A stretch of DNA of 25,438 nt from CAZBQG01 sp964493945 (lineage in GTDB: Bacteria; Pseudomonadota; Alphaproteobacteria; Rhodospirillales; UBA2165): positions 1-25,438 of the forward strand of contig CAZBQG010000025.1 of the NCBI GenBank assembly GCA_964493945.1, read 5' to 3'. A program made the translations under genes and the position numbers. This document shows positions 8,368 to 15,996 of the stretch, one piece after another (the first letter of the stretch is position 1; each line of letters begins with the position of its first letter). The notes under the pieces were generated by a model. The model was not told the origin of the DNA. It made no database searches and was given only the letters and a program-made list of their open reading frames with translations.

Positions 8368-9237
8368 TCAGCGGTAGCGCGCCAGGATCTCGCCCATACC
8401 CTGGCTGAGATCGTCGCGCTCCAGCGCAAAAGCGAAATTGGCTTCCAGGAAACCCAGCTGGCTGCCGCAATCATAGCGCAGCCCATCAAAGCGCAGCCCA
8501 TGAAAATCCTCCGGGCCGATGTTCCGGGCCATGGCGTCGGTGAGTTGTATCTCTCCTCCGGCGCCCGGTTTCTGGCGTTCCAGTTCCTGAAAAACACTGG
8601 GCTGCAGAATGTAGCGCCCGATGATCGATAAGGTGGAAGGCGCTACTGCCGGGTCCGGCTTTTCGACCAATCCCCTGGCCCGGGCCAGGCGCCCGTCATC
8701 TTCTTCCACATCCAAGATGCCATAACGGTCGGTATGGGCCCGCTCCACATCCTCAACGGCGACCAGATTGCCCCCCACTTCGCCGTGGGCTTCAACCATC
8801 TGCCTCAGGCAGCCAGGCCGGGCCATAATAAGATCATCGGCCAAAAGGACGGCGAAGGGCTCGTCTCCTACCAAGTAACGTGCACACCACACCGCATGAC
8901 CCAGACCCAGGGGCTTTTGCTGGCGGGTATAAGATATCTGACCAGGCGCCGGCATCCATTCCAGTAGAGAAGCCAACGCTTTTTCGTTGCCTTTTTCCTC
9001 CAGGGTCCGTTCCAGTTCGGTGGACCGGTCAAAATGGTCTTCGATGGCGCTTTTCGCCCGCCCGGTAACGAAAATAAATTCCTCGATGCCGGCGTCCCGC
9101 GCCTCGTCCACGGCATATTGAATGAGCGGGCGGTCGACCACCGGCAACATTTCCTTGGGCATGGCCTTGGTGGCGGGAAGGAAACGGGTTCCCTGCCCGG
9201 CCACTGGAAAAACAGCCTTGCGTATCTTGTTGCTCAT
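8368..9237 (-). CDS. galU: UTP--glucose-1-phosphate uridylyltransferase
   Basis: GalU makes UDP-glucose and pyrophosphate from UTP and glucose 1-phosphate. The 289-residue length is normal. The nucleotide-binding signature is AGQGTRFLPATKAMPKEMLP near the N-terminus, followed by VVDRPLIQYAVDEA. Further family blocks are QQKPLGLGHAVWCAR, LLADDLI and GAGGEIQLTDAM. It is the first of three genes (galU, ugd, phosphohexomutase) giving UDP-glucuronate. The EAL-domain gene lies upstream on the same strand, 102 bases away. No convincing galU promoter is visible in that gap, so read-through from the EAL gene is possible. Confidence 0.96.
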   Translation of the reverse strand: MSNKIRKAVFPVAGQGTRFLPATKAMPKEMLPVVDRPLIQYAVDEARDAGIEEFIFVTGRAKSAIEDHFDRSTELERTLEEKGNEKALASLLEWMPAPGQISYTRQQKPLGLGHAVWCARYLVGDEPFAVLLADDLIMARPGCLRQMVEAHGEVGGNLVAVEDVERAHTDRYGILDVEEDDGRLARARGLVEKPDPAVAPSTLSIIGRYILQPSVFQELERQKPGAGGEIQLTDAMARNIGPEDFHGLRFDGLRYDCGSQLGFLEANFAFALERDDLSQGMGEILARYR

Positions 9238-9339
9238 CTACATTTCCGCTGCCGAGCGAAGGCACACATCCATCGGCGTACCGGGCCTGTTATTGCCACA
9301 GCCCCGCCTGGGCCGCAAGGTGATGTTAGGGCCTGACGC

Positions 9340-10548
9340 CTACCATTTTGGCTTGGTTTCGATCAATTCCATGATTTCATCGGCCGAGGCGGGTTTGGCC
9401 ATATAATAGCCCTGGCCATATTGGCAGCCCAGTTCCCGCAAGGCGTCCATTTGCTCAAGCTCTTCTATCCCCTCGGCGACGATGGTCATTTCCAGGGAGT
9501 GGGCGAGATCGGCAATGGATTTGACGATCCGCCTGGAGCTTTCGGACTTGTCCATATTGTTGACGAAACTGCGGTCGATCTTGAGAGTATCCAGGGGAAA
9601 TTGGTGCAAATAGCTGAGGCTGGAATAGCCGGTGCCGAAATCATCGATGGCGATGGAAACACCCAATTCCTTGATTTTGCCCAAGGCATCCGCGGCATGT
9701 TCCGGGTCCTCGACCAACAAGGTCTCGGTCATCTCCAGTTTGATCATGGCCGGATCTATGCCGCTTTCCCCGATGATCCCGGCCAGACGGTCGATCTCGC
9801 TCAATTCGGAAAATTGCAGCGCCGAGACGTTCACGCTCATATAAGGGAGGGCCGAAGCGGCATCGAGGGCGGTCATCCAGCTTGCGAATCGGAGATGATC
9901 CTCGATGGCCCGTTCCAGTGCAAAGCGGCCTAATTCCACAATCAGGCCCGTCTCCTCGGCCAAGGGGATGAAGTCCATGAGGGAGACGAACCCTCCATCC
10001 TCCTTTTGCCAACGCATCAATGCCTCGAAACCTCCGATACGGCCGCTTTCCAGGGACACGATGGGCTGATAATGGAGTTGGAATTCGCCGGCCTCGAAGC
10101 CTTGGCGCATTTCCTTTTCCGTCTTGATCCGGCTCAGGGCAAGGCCGCGGATTTCTTCCAGCGAATGGTCGATCCCGGGGGATTCATGCTGCATCCCGGA
10201 AAATTTACGAATGCTGTCGCGGAAACGGATCAAAATAACCCGCAACATCATGTTCATCAGCGGATTGACTGCCTGGAGCGGTCTCTGAAAGCGGGCGCGC
10301 TGAATGATGACCACCTGGGTGTTTTCCAGCGCGATGGCCGTCGCCGACCGGGGAGCATCATCGATCATGGACATTTCACCAAAAATCTCGCCCGCCCCCA
10401 ACTCGGCGAAGACCAGCTTTTTTCCTTCATTCATGGAGGATATTTCTACTTTCCCAAATTCGATGATATAGGCCTCACGTGTCAAATCACCCATACGGAA
10501 TATTTCCTCGCCACTCTCGAAGTTTTTCGAAAAGACATATTTGGACAT
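9340..10548 (-). CDS. Cyclic-nucleotide-binding EAL protein (predicted c-di-GMP phosphodiesterase)
   Basis: This 402-residue cytoplasmic protein joins a sensor to an EAL domain. Residues 1-115 are a cNMP-binding domain, with a phosphate-binding cassette starting at FGEMSMIDDAPRSATA (Arg67). Residues about 145-395 are the EAL domain. The catalytic set looks intact: EAL at 175-177, Asn240 (SVNVS), Glu275 (MTETLL), Asp302 and Asp303 (IDDFGTGYSSL), Lys323 (LKIDRSF), Glu359 (VAEGIE) and Gln379 (QGYYMAKP). It therefore probably hydrolyses c-di-GMP to pGpG under control of cAMP or cGMP. There is no GGDEF domain, membrane segment or signal peptide. It lies upstream of galU-ugd on the same strand, which hints at a link to polysaccharide control. 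Ligand identity cannot be read from the sequence. Confidence 0.93.
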   Translation of the reverse strand: MSKYVFSKNFESGEEIFRMGDLTREAYIIEFGKVEISSMNEGKKLVFAELGAGEIFGEMSMIDDAPRSATAIALENTQVVIIQRARFQRPLQAVNPLMNMMLRVILIRFRDSIRKFSGMQHESPGIDHSLEEIRGLALSRIKTEKEMRQGFEAGEFQLHYQPIVSLESGRIGGFEALMRWQKEDGGFVSLMDFIPLAEETGLIVELGRFALERAIEDHLRFASWMTALDAASALPYMSVNVSALQFSELSEIDRLAGIIGESGIDPAMIKLEMTETLLVEDPEHAADALGKIKELGVSIAIDDFGTGYSSLSYLHQFPLDTLKIDRSFVNNMDKSESSRRIVKSIADLAHSLEMTIVAEGIEELEQMDALRELGCQYGQGYYMAKPASADEIMELIETKPKW

Positions 10549-10693
10549 GCGTTTCCCAGTTTTCTTCTTCCTCTCAACTTAAGATAACAATAAATTAAGG
10601 CAAAGTGTAGGTTTAGCCGGAAAATCTCGTACAAAGAAGTGGATTTTGCGCTAGACTCTCCTGGACCCGTTCCATCAAAATAAGGAAATACCT

Positions 10694-10700
10694 GAGGAGG
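10694..10700 (+). promoter_or_regulatory. Strong ribosome-binding site of the first VOC gene
   Basis: GAGGAGG lies six bases before ATG 10707 and fixes that start. The surrounding 158-base divergent region (10549-10706) also has to hold the EAL gene promoter. I see an AT-rich core there (about 10575-10600), but no reliable -35/-10 pair in either direction. Confidence 0.7.
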
Positions 10701-10706
10701 CTAGAC

Positions 10707-11171
10707 ATGAACCAGACCCAGACCGAACCCGTTCTCAAGCTTAACTTCCTGTCACACGGTACGATGATCGTCGAGGACCTGGAGCGTTCCCGTAAATTTT
10801 TCGAGGAGTTCCTGGGTCTCGAGGCCGTCCAGACCGCAAAGATCGCACTTGCGGTCCGGGTCAACACCAACACTTCGGTTGCCTGCGTGCAATATGGCCA
10901 GGTGGTCCACGAGTTGGAGCGCGAAGGAAAGATGCATTCCCATTTCGGTCTGGATATGGGATCGGCGGAAGAAGTCCATAACGCCCGCAAACTGGCCCTT
11001 GAATATCAGGACGAATACGAAATCCGGAATGTGGGCGGGATCACGGAAGGCGATGAGGGGCCCAGCTTCATGATCGAGGATATGGACCATAATTTCTGGG
11101 AATTCCTCAGTACGCAAGAAGGCGGCTACGCATCCAGGTTCGGCCCTCCCGGCGAAATGGGTATCCAGTAA
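10707..11171 (+). CDS. VOC-superfamily metalloprotein (glyoxalase/extradiol dioxygenase fold), copy 1
   Basis: This 154-residue protein has the two-repeat beta-alpha-beta-beta-beta pattern of the vicinal oxygen chelate superfamily. The first repeat begins LSHGTMIVEDLERSRKFFEE and includes GLEAVQ. The second begins HSHFGLDMGSAEEV and ends FMIEDMDHNFWEFL. Likely metal ligands are the His of SHGTM, the His of SHFGLD and the Glu of FWEF. The family includes glyoxalases, extradiol dioxygenases and epimerases, and the sequence does not say which. It is followed 37 bases later by a second VOC gene with its own ribosome-binding site, so the pair is probably one transcript. The setting next to a TRAP transporter and aromatic-type enzymes suggests a catabolic role, but this is inference. 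Confidence 0.85.
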   Translation: MNQTQTEPVLKLNFLSHGTMIVEDLERSRKFFEEFLGLEAVQTAKIALAVRVNTNTSVACVQYGQVVHELEREGKMHSHFGLDMGSAEEVHNARKLALEYQDEYEIRNVGGITEGDEGPSFMIEDMDHNFWEFLSTQEGGYASRFGPPGEMGIQ

Positions 11172-11208
11172 AGCACGCTAGATTCTTAAAGATTAAGGAA
11201 ACGGGATA

Positions 11209-11733
11209 ATGAGTAAAAAGAAATCCATCCTCCAGCCGAAAATACTTTCCCACTGCACCTGCGAGGTCATCGACATCAAGAAAACGCGCAAGCTTTATGA
11301 AGAAGTTCTGGGCTTGGAGATCGTCGAGGACGGACCCAAGGCCATGTATGCTAGGCTTAACAGCGTCACCGTTATCCGCGTGGTGGAGACCGACACCAAA
11401 AGCCGGGAACACAAACATGCCAGTCATATGGGCTTCGATGTGGCGACCAAGGCGGATGTGGACGCGGCCCGGGACACATTGTTGAGGGTGCAGGAAAGAT
11501 ACGGCATCAAGGAAATCCAGAAAATCAAGAATAACCATGGCAACCGGAGCTTCTGCTTCATCGATTTCGACAATAATGATTGGGAAATCCTGGACAATCC
11601 GGTTGGCGGCTACCGCTGGCGGTTCGAACAGGGCGGCGACCTGGACCGGGCCTACAAGCCCAACCAGCCCAACATCAAATCCTGGCGCCATCTGGTCGAT
11701 CCGGAAACCAACGAAATGAAATCGGGAAGCTAA
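11209..11733 (+). CDS. VOC-superfamily metalloprotein, copy 2
   Basis: This 174-residue protein is related in layout to the VOC protein just upstream. It begins with LSHCTCEVIDIKKTRKLYEE, followed by GLEIVEDG and a second repeat starting HASHMGFDVATKADVDAA. It ends FIDFDNNDWEIL, where the Glu is the likely third metal ligand. The first-repeat His (SHCTC) and a second-repeat His (ASHMGF) are present, so a metal site looks possible. A C-terminal extension of about 35 residues (GGYRWRFEQGGDLDRAYKPN and on) is not in the usual fold. The start is fixed by AAGGA at 11195-11199 before ATG 11209. Its stop overlaps the stop of the convergent TRAP permease by four bases. The two tandem copies could form homodimers or a mixed dimer. 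Confidence 0.85.
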   Translation: MSKKKSILQPKILSHCTCEVIDIKKTRKLYEEVLGLEIVEDGPKAMYARLNSVTVIRVVETDTKSREHKHASHMGFDVATKADVDAARDTLLRVQERYGIKEIQKIKNNHGNRSFCFIDFDNNDWEILDNPVGGYRWRFEQGGDLDRAYKPNQPNIKSWRHLVDPETNEMKSGS

Positions 11734-13658
11734 CCTAGCGCGCGGTTGCGGTATTGGGTGAGAAGGACGCCAATTGCCAAAACCAGGCCGGTCAGGTTGA
11801 TTGCAATGAAATAACTGCCGCCGGCCGCCGATGGCAGGAAGCAAAGCCCGGCAACAGCCAGCAGGGTGCGGTTGGTCATGGACAGGTCACCAAACAGATA
11901 ACCGGCCAGCCCCGCCGACATCAGTGCCACGCCGATGATGGCCCCCGTCACGGCGATGATGATGGCACCGGGCGTGCCGATCATCAGCAATTCGGGCTGC
12001 AGGACGAAGACGAAGGGCACCACATAGGCGACGAAGGCCAAGCGCACCCCGGCCCAGCCTGCCTTCCAGAAATCGCAGCCCGCAATGGTCGCGGCGGCGA
12101 AGGTGGCAAAGCATAAGGGCGGCGTGACACTGGAGAGGGTGCCAAAATAAAACAGGAACATATGGGCGGCCATCTTGGGAATGCCAAATTCGACCAGCGC
12201 CGGGGCCACCAGGCTGGCCAGCAGGATATAAATGATCGCCGTCAGCAGCCCCATGCCCAGAAAAATGCATAAGACGGCGGTGATCACCAACAACAGGATG
12301 AGACTGCCGGCGGCCAGGGTAATCAAGATCAGAGACAGGTTGAAGGCCAGGCCCGATAGTTGCAATGCGCCGATGAAGATACCGGCAATGGCGACGATGA
12401 CGATAAGATCGAGAAGGGTCTTGCCGGTGGAAACCACGGCCTGCCAGACCTCAGCCAGACTGGGCCGGGTTTCGGCATTGATCGTGCCCACAACAAGCGC
12501 AACTATGACCGCGCCCAAAGCCGCCCTGCCGGGATGCCAGGCGGCGATCAACAGCGTATAGACCAGCACGCCCAGGGGCAGGATGAAGACCCAACTGCGC
12601 TTCAGCACCGGGCCCGCCGGCGGGATGTCCTCTTCGGGAAGCCCGTGCATGCCGCCCCACCCCGCTTCCAGATCGACCTGGATGAAGATCGCAATGTAAT
12701 AAAGCAAGGCCGGGATCAGAGCCACCAGGACGATCTCCGAATAGGGCAGGTTGAGCCAATCGGCGATGAGGAAAGCGGTAATGCCCATGACCGGTGGCAA
12801 TATCTGCCCGCCATTGGAGGCGACGGCTTCGATGGTCGCAGCCATATGGCGGGAATAGCCGGCCCGCACCATCATGGGGATGGTCACCGGCCCGTCCATC
12901 ATCACATTGGAAACGACGCTTCCGGAAATATTGCCGAACAGGCTGGAGCCGGCCACCGCCACCTTGGCCGGCCCGCCCCGGTAGCGGCCCATGACCGATA
13001 TGGCCAGATCATTGAGGATGCGGTCCCCCTTCAGGGCATAGAGGGTCTGGCCGAACAGAATGAAGGTGATGATGATGGTCGAAAAGACCCGGATGGGCAG
13101 CCCTACCAAACCGTTGCCGTCGAGATAAAGATAATTGGCGATCTCGCGCCTTTCGGAGCTGGGCGCATAGAATTCGCCGGGCATGAGATGGGAAAAAGCC
13201 GTATAGAGTATGCCGCCAATGGCCAGCCAGACCAGAACCATGCCCACCGTGCGCCGTGTCGCCTCGAAGGTGACGGCGATGGCGATGATGCCCAAAATCC
13301 AGCGTTCCGTCGGGCGCGATCCCAGATCATTGACCAAAACAGGGTAGCGCACGGCGACATAGCCCGTTACCAGAAGTGTGGCCGCCACCCCCAGCCAATC
13401 ATACCATGGGACCCCACGGTCCGGGGCTTCATCCTTGCGGGCCTTGACCGCCAAAAAGCTGAGGCTAATACCGATGCCCAGCATGGTCGCCAGATATTGC
13501 TGGGTAAAAAGAACCAGCCCCAGCCAGTCATGGGTCCCCGCCGCCCACAGGCAGCCAAGCAAGGTGACGGCCGCGAACAACCCATTGACCAGTCTGGTCA
13601 AAGGAGCCGGAAGCGGGCGGAACTTGTCCCGCCCGATCTGGATCGACTGTTCGCTCAA
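11730..13658 (-). CDS. TRAP transporter permease, fused small and large subunits (TAXI type)
   Basis: This 642-residue inner-membrane protein fuses the 4-helix DctQ-like and 12-helix DctM-like parts, as is usual for TAXI-type TRAP transporters. These are secondary importers that use an ion gradient and a periplasmic binding protein. The most diagnostic stretch is GNISGSVVSNVMMDGPVTIP followed by EAVASNGGQILPPVMGITAF, found in fused TRAP permeases. Many hydrophobic helices are visible from about residue 25 to the end. The reading frame opens just after an in-frame TAG at 13671-13673 and the first usable start is TTG at 13658, preceded by a G-rich Shine-Dalgarno-like run. The next in-frame Met is far inside. 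It follows the binding-protein gene by 34 bases. The substrate is unknown, although aromatic or organic acids would fit the neighbours. Confidence 0.93.
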   Translation of the reverse strand: MSEQSIQIGRDKFRPLPAPLTRLVNGLFAAVTLLGCLWAAGTHDWLGLVLFTQQYLATMLGIGISLSFLAVKARKDEAPDRGVPWYDWLGVAATLLVTGYVAVRYPVLVNDLGSRPTERWILGIIAIAVTFEATRRTVGMVLVWLAIGGILYTAFSHLMPGEFYAPSSERREIANYLYLDGNGLVGLPIRVFSTIIITFILFGQTLYALKGDRILNDLAISVMGRYRGGPAKVAVAGSSLFGNISGSVVSNVMMDGPVTIPMMVRAGYSRHMAATIEAVASNGGQILPPVMGITAFLIADWLNLPYSEIVLVALIPALLYYIAIFIQVDLEAGWGGMHGLPEEDIPPAGPVLKRSWVFILPLGVLVYTLLIAAWHPGRAALGAVIVALVVGTINAETRPSLAEVWQAVVSTGKTLLDLIVIVAIAGIFIGALQLSGLAFNLSLILITLAAGSLILLLVITAVLCIFLGMGLLTAIIYILLASLVAPALVEFGIPKMAAHMFLFYFGTLSSVTPPLCFATFAAATIAGCDFWKAGWAGVRLAFVAYVVPFVFVLQPELLMIGTPGAIIIAVTGAIIGVALMSAGLAGYLFGDLSMTNRTLLAVAGLCFLPSAAGGSYFIAINLTGLVLAIGVLLTQYRNRALG

Positions 13659-13692
13659 GGGCCAGCCCCCCTACAAGGCGGGCAGGGTCGGT

Positions 13693-14667
13693 TTATTTCG
13701 CCACCTTGGCGTTGGCCGCGTCGGATTGCGCCGTCCAGGTGCCTTTTGATTTGTAAAATTCGATGGCCGCCTTGTGATAAGGGATCACCGGGCGCTTGGA
13801 CACGGCCACCTTGTTTTTGAAACCGCGCAGCACGGGATGGATTTTTTGGACCATGCCCGCATTGTCCCACAACGCCCCCAGCACGGTCTTGACCGTGGCG
13901 TCATCGGTCTTGGTGCTGGCCAGCACATAGATTTCATAGGAAACCAGCGGCGTTCCCTTGGGCGCCCAGGGCGGATTGGCCGGCACCTTGAGTTGCAGGA
14001 TGCCGGGGAAGATTTTCTCCCGTGCGGTCTTCATCTGGGTTGGCGATAAGGGGATGGGCAGGAATTTGATCCCGATCTTTGAATGCACTTCGCGGGTGGC
14101 CGGAGCGAAAACCGCATACCAGGCAGCATCCACCCGGTCATCCTGCAAGGCGCGCGATCCCTGACCGGCGGCGGGCACGGGCACCATTTTGACGTCGGAC
14201 CATTTCAGCCCATAGGCGGCCATGATGCCGCCGGCCAGCCGGCGCATGATGGGATGGGCCCCGTACCCGCCGGCGACCCGCTTACCCTTCAGATCCTTGA
14301 CCGTGTTGATGCCCGAATTCTTGCGCACCATGAAGCCCAGCGGTGTCGACGCGCGGGACGAGCGGATGAGCCTGAGATTGCGCAGCTTGAGCTTGGAATC
14401 GATCTGGTTATAGGCGAGCCAGGCGGTGGCCGCGAAATGAACCCCGATCTGGGCCTTGCCATTGTCGAGCAGCGGCAGCCAAGCCTCGGCCCCCGAATAG
14501 GTGCGCAGACGCACGCTGATGGAGGATTTCTGGGTGACCGCCTTGGCAATGCGGCTGATAGCGGCATTGACCACGCCGCCGGCTGATTCGCCGGCCGCGA
14601 CGATGACTTTCTTCTGGGCCAGGGCCGCCTGACCACCTGCCGCCAGAACGGCGCCAGCCAGAACCAC
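13693..14667 (-). CDS. TAXI-family TRAP solute-binding protein; start region interrupted by an amber codon
   Basis: This is the periplasmic binding protein for the adjacent fused permease. The body has 324 residues when read from GTG 14667, with VIVAAGESAGGVV near the mature N-terminus and RVAGGYGAHPIMRRLAGGI in the middle, in keeping with TAXI proteins. The natural start appears to be ATG at 14698-14700, nine bases after GGAAG. From there the frame reads MKFKI, then TAG at 14683-14685, then QRIGLVVLAGAVLAAGGQ and ALAQKK. Without the stop this would be a textbook signal peptide with a basic n-region. The GTG at 14667 has an AGAGGA sequence eight bases upstream and could allow restart, but that form lacks the positively charged n-region. 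The rest of the gene is open, so the options are recent inactivation, a restart, or a base error. Confidence 0.82.
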   Translation of the reverse strand: MVLAGAVLAAGGQAALAQKKVIVAAGESAGGVVNAAISRIAKAVTQKSSISVRLRTYSGAEAWLPLLDNGKAQIGVHFAATAWLAYNQIDSKLKLRNLRLIRSSRASTPLGFMVRKNSGINTVKDLKGKRVAGGYGAHPIMRRLAGGIMAAYGLKWSDVKMVPVPAAGQGSRALQDDRVDAAWYAVFAPATREVHSKIGIKFLPIPLSPTQMKTAREKIFPGILQLKVPANPPWAPKGTPLVSYEIYVLASTKTDDATVKTVLGALWDNAGMVQKIHPVLRGFKNKVAVSKRPVIPYHKAAIEFYKSKGTWTAQSDAANAKVAK

Positions 14668-14682
14668 CAGCCCAATCCTCTG

Positions 14683-14700
14683 CTAAATTTTGAATTTCAT
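14683..14700 (-). other. Upstream ATG-to-TAG mini-frame in the TAXI signal peptide
   Basis: The segment reads ATG AAA TTC AAA ATT TAG on the minus strand. It is in frame with the downstream binding-protein sequence and has a ribosome-binding site (GGAAG) in front. AGAGGA begins within a few bases after the stop and is spaced for the GTG at 14667. This arrangement could support termination and immediate restart. Confidence 0.75.
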
Positions 14701-14788
14701 GGCTTAAATCTTCCCTATAATCACTTTGATTGAAGTCGATCCGCCATTATCCGATTTATTCCGGCCACCACGCAAGGGAACGCCGCCT

Positions 14789-15859
14789 TCAGGAAATGCC
14801 GTAGAGCTTCTTGGCGTTATTGCACACTATATTGGCCTTCGCTTCCTCGCTCAGATCGTCCCTGGCCAGGAATTCCGGTAATTCGGTGGTCAGGATGTCA
14901 TAGAGCGGCTCGTGGGGGTAATCGGTGGCATAGACCAGGCGCTCGGACCCGATCATGTCGATGACATGGGTGAGGGATTGTTCGCCCACCTCCATGCCCA
15001 TCCAGATATTTCCATCCGGCCCGAAATATTCCGATGGCTTGCGGTTCAACTGGCGTCGGACCGCGACACCGTGGATGGAATGATATTCGTAATCCATGCG
15101 GTCCATCATGAAGGGCACCCAGGAACAGCCGGCCTCCAGAAAGGCAAAGCGCAACTTGGGAAAGGCGTCGAAGACGCGCCCGAACATCATGTCGGTCAAT
15201 TGAATGAAAATGGGGATGGGATGTTCCAGCGTATGAGAGGCGATATAGCGCTTGAAATGATCAAAGCCGAACCCTTCGCTGGGTGCGCCATGCAGGGTGA
15301 GGGCCATATCCTGGCGTTCCGCTTCTTCATAGATCGGCCAAAAATATTCATCGCCGTAACTTGTGCCGAGACAATTAGCCGTGGGCAGAACGATGGCCCT
15401 GAAATTGGTGCGCTTTTCGCCGCAGCGCTTGATTTCCCGGGCCGCCGCTTCCGGGTCCTGGACGGGCACGATACCTACCCCGTAAAGACGGGGATCCTTG
15501 CTGGTATAATGGGCATCGAGCCAGCTATTATAGGCCGTGGCCGTGGCGATGGCGAAGGGTATGTCACGCATCAGCCCATGGGCCAGGCCCAGGGTGGGGA
15601 AAAGCATGGCGCCCTCGGCCCCCAGATCGTCCAGGATTTCACCCCAGATCGCCGCATCGGTGTTCCAGTACTTGCGCTCCGCATCCTCCCTGGCCAGGAG
15701 GGCGCCCCGGGACCAGCCGTCCAGGCCGGGGAAAATACCCAGACCCTCCACCTTGGTGCAGCCGGCAAGCTCTCCTTCATAAAAGGTGACCAGTTCCTGG
15801 TCGCTTTCCCAAATATGGCCATCCGCATCGAAGACCTTGAAACCGTTTACCGATGCCAT
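14789..15859 (-). CDS. Metal-dependent amidohydrolase/decarboxylase (amidohydrolase 2, ACMSD-like)
   Basis: This 356-residue TIM-barrel protein belongs to the amidohydrolase-2 family (PF04909), which includes aminocarboxymuconate semialdehyde decarboxylase and several aromatic-acid decarboxylases. The first metal motif is FDADGHIWE, so the usual HxH reads DxH, a known variant in this family. LHGAPS provides a later His, and YATDYPHE supplies the Asp near the C-terminus. The start is ATG 15859, preceded by GGGAGGG at 15867-15873 with seven bases spacing. The frame is open up to 15976, but that extra N-terminus has no family character. The gene is 88 bases upstream of the TAXI ATG, so it likely leads an operon of hydrolase, binding protein and permease. 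The substrate is unknown; hydrolysis or decarboxylation of the imported compound is plausible. Confidence 0.88.
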   Translation of the reverse strand: MASVNGFKVFDADGHIWESDQELVTFYEGELAGCTKVEGLGIFPGLDGWSRGALLAREDAERKYWNTDAAIWGEILDDLGAEGAMLFPTLGLAHGLMRDIPFAIATATAYNSWLDAHYTSKDPRLYGVGIVPVQDPEAAAREIKRCGEKRTNFRAIVLPTANCLGTSYGDEYFWPIYEEAERQDMALTLHGAPSEGFGFDHFKRYIASHTLEHPIPIFIQLTDMMFGRVFDAFPKLRFAFLEAGCSWVPFMMDRMDYEYHSIHGVAVRRQLNRKPSEYFGPDGNIWMGMEVGEQSLTHVIDMIGSERLVYATDYPHEPLYDILTTELPEFLARDDLSEEAKANIVCNNAKKLYGIS

Positions 15860-15866
15860 GACTTGT

Positions 15867-15873
15867 CCCTCCC
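15867..15873 (-). promoter_or_regulatory. Ribosome-binding site setting the amidohydrolase start
   Basis: GGGAGGG on the minus strand is seven bases before ATG 15859. It supports this start over the open-frame ATG at 15976, whose added residues are low-complexity and overlap the SDR promoter area. Confidence 0.75.
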
Positions 15874-15936
15874 AACAATTATTTCCAGACAATGGTAGGC
15901 GAGGCGGCGGTAAGGAACAAGCCCGCCCGCCCCGGC

Positions 15937-15965
15937 TTGTCACGCCCGCCGGCCTCGGTTTAAAT
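15937..15965 (+). promoter_or_regulatory. Candidate promoter of the SDR gene
   Basis: TTGTCA at 15937-15942 matches the -35 consensus at 5 of 6 positions. TTAAAT at 15960-15965 matches the -10 at 4 of 6. The spacer is 17 bases. A start near 15972 would give a 25-base leader containing AAAGGG before ATG 15997. This is a pattern match only. Confidence 0.35.
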
Positions 15966-15996
15966 AAACTGGACATGCTGAGCGAAAGGGTAAGCC

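Noticed and set aside
12360..13820. A 486-codon open frame on the plus strand opposite the TRAP permease
   Set aside because: Its product is rich in D, H, G, Q and R with no domain pattern, as expected from the antisense of a hydrophobic membrane protein.
14683..14685. TAG read as pyrrolysine or otherwise decoded in the TAXI gene
   Set aside because: A signal peptide is not a plausible site for pyrrolysine and no pyl genes or downstream element are seen; mutation, restart or base error is simpler.
14912..15898. A 328-codon plus-strand frame opposite the amidohydrolase
   Set aside because: It is antisense to a gene with clear family motifs and a good ribosome-binding site; the translated frame shows no recognisable domain.
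15860..15976. A longer amidohydrolase starting at ATG 15976
   Set aside because: The added 39 residues are not family-like, overlap the divergent promoter region, and the GGGAGGG site favours ATG 15859.
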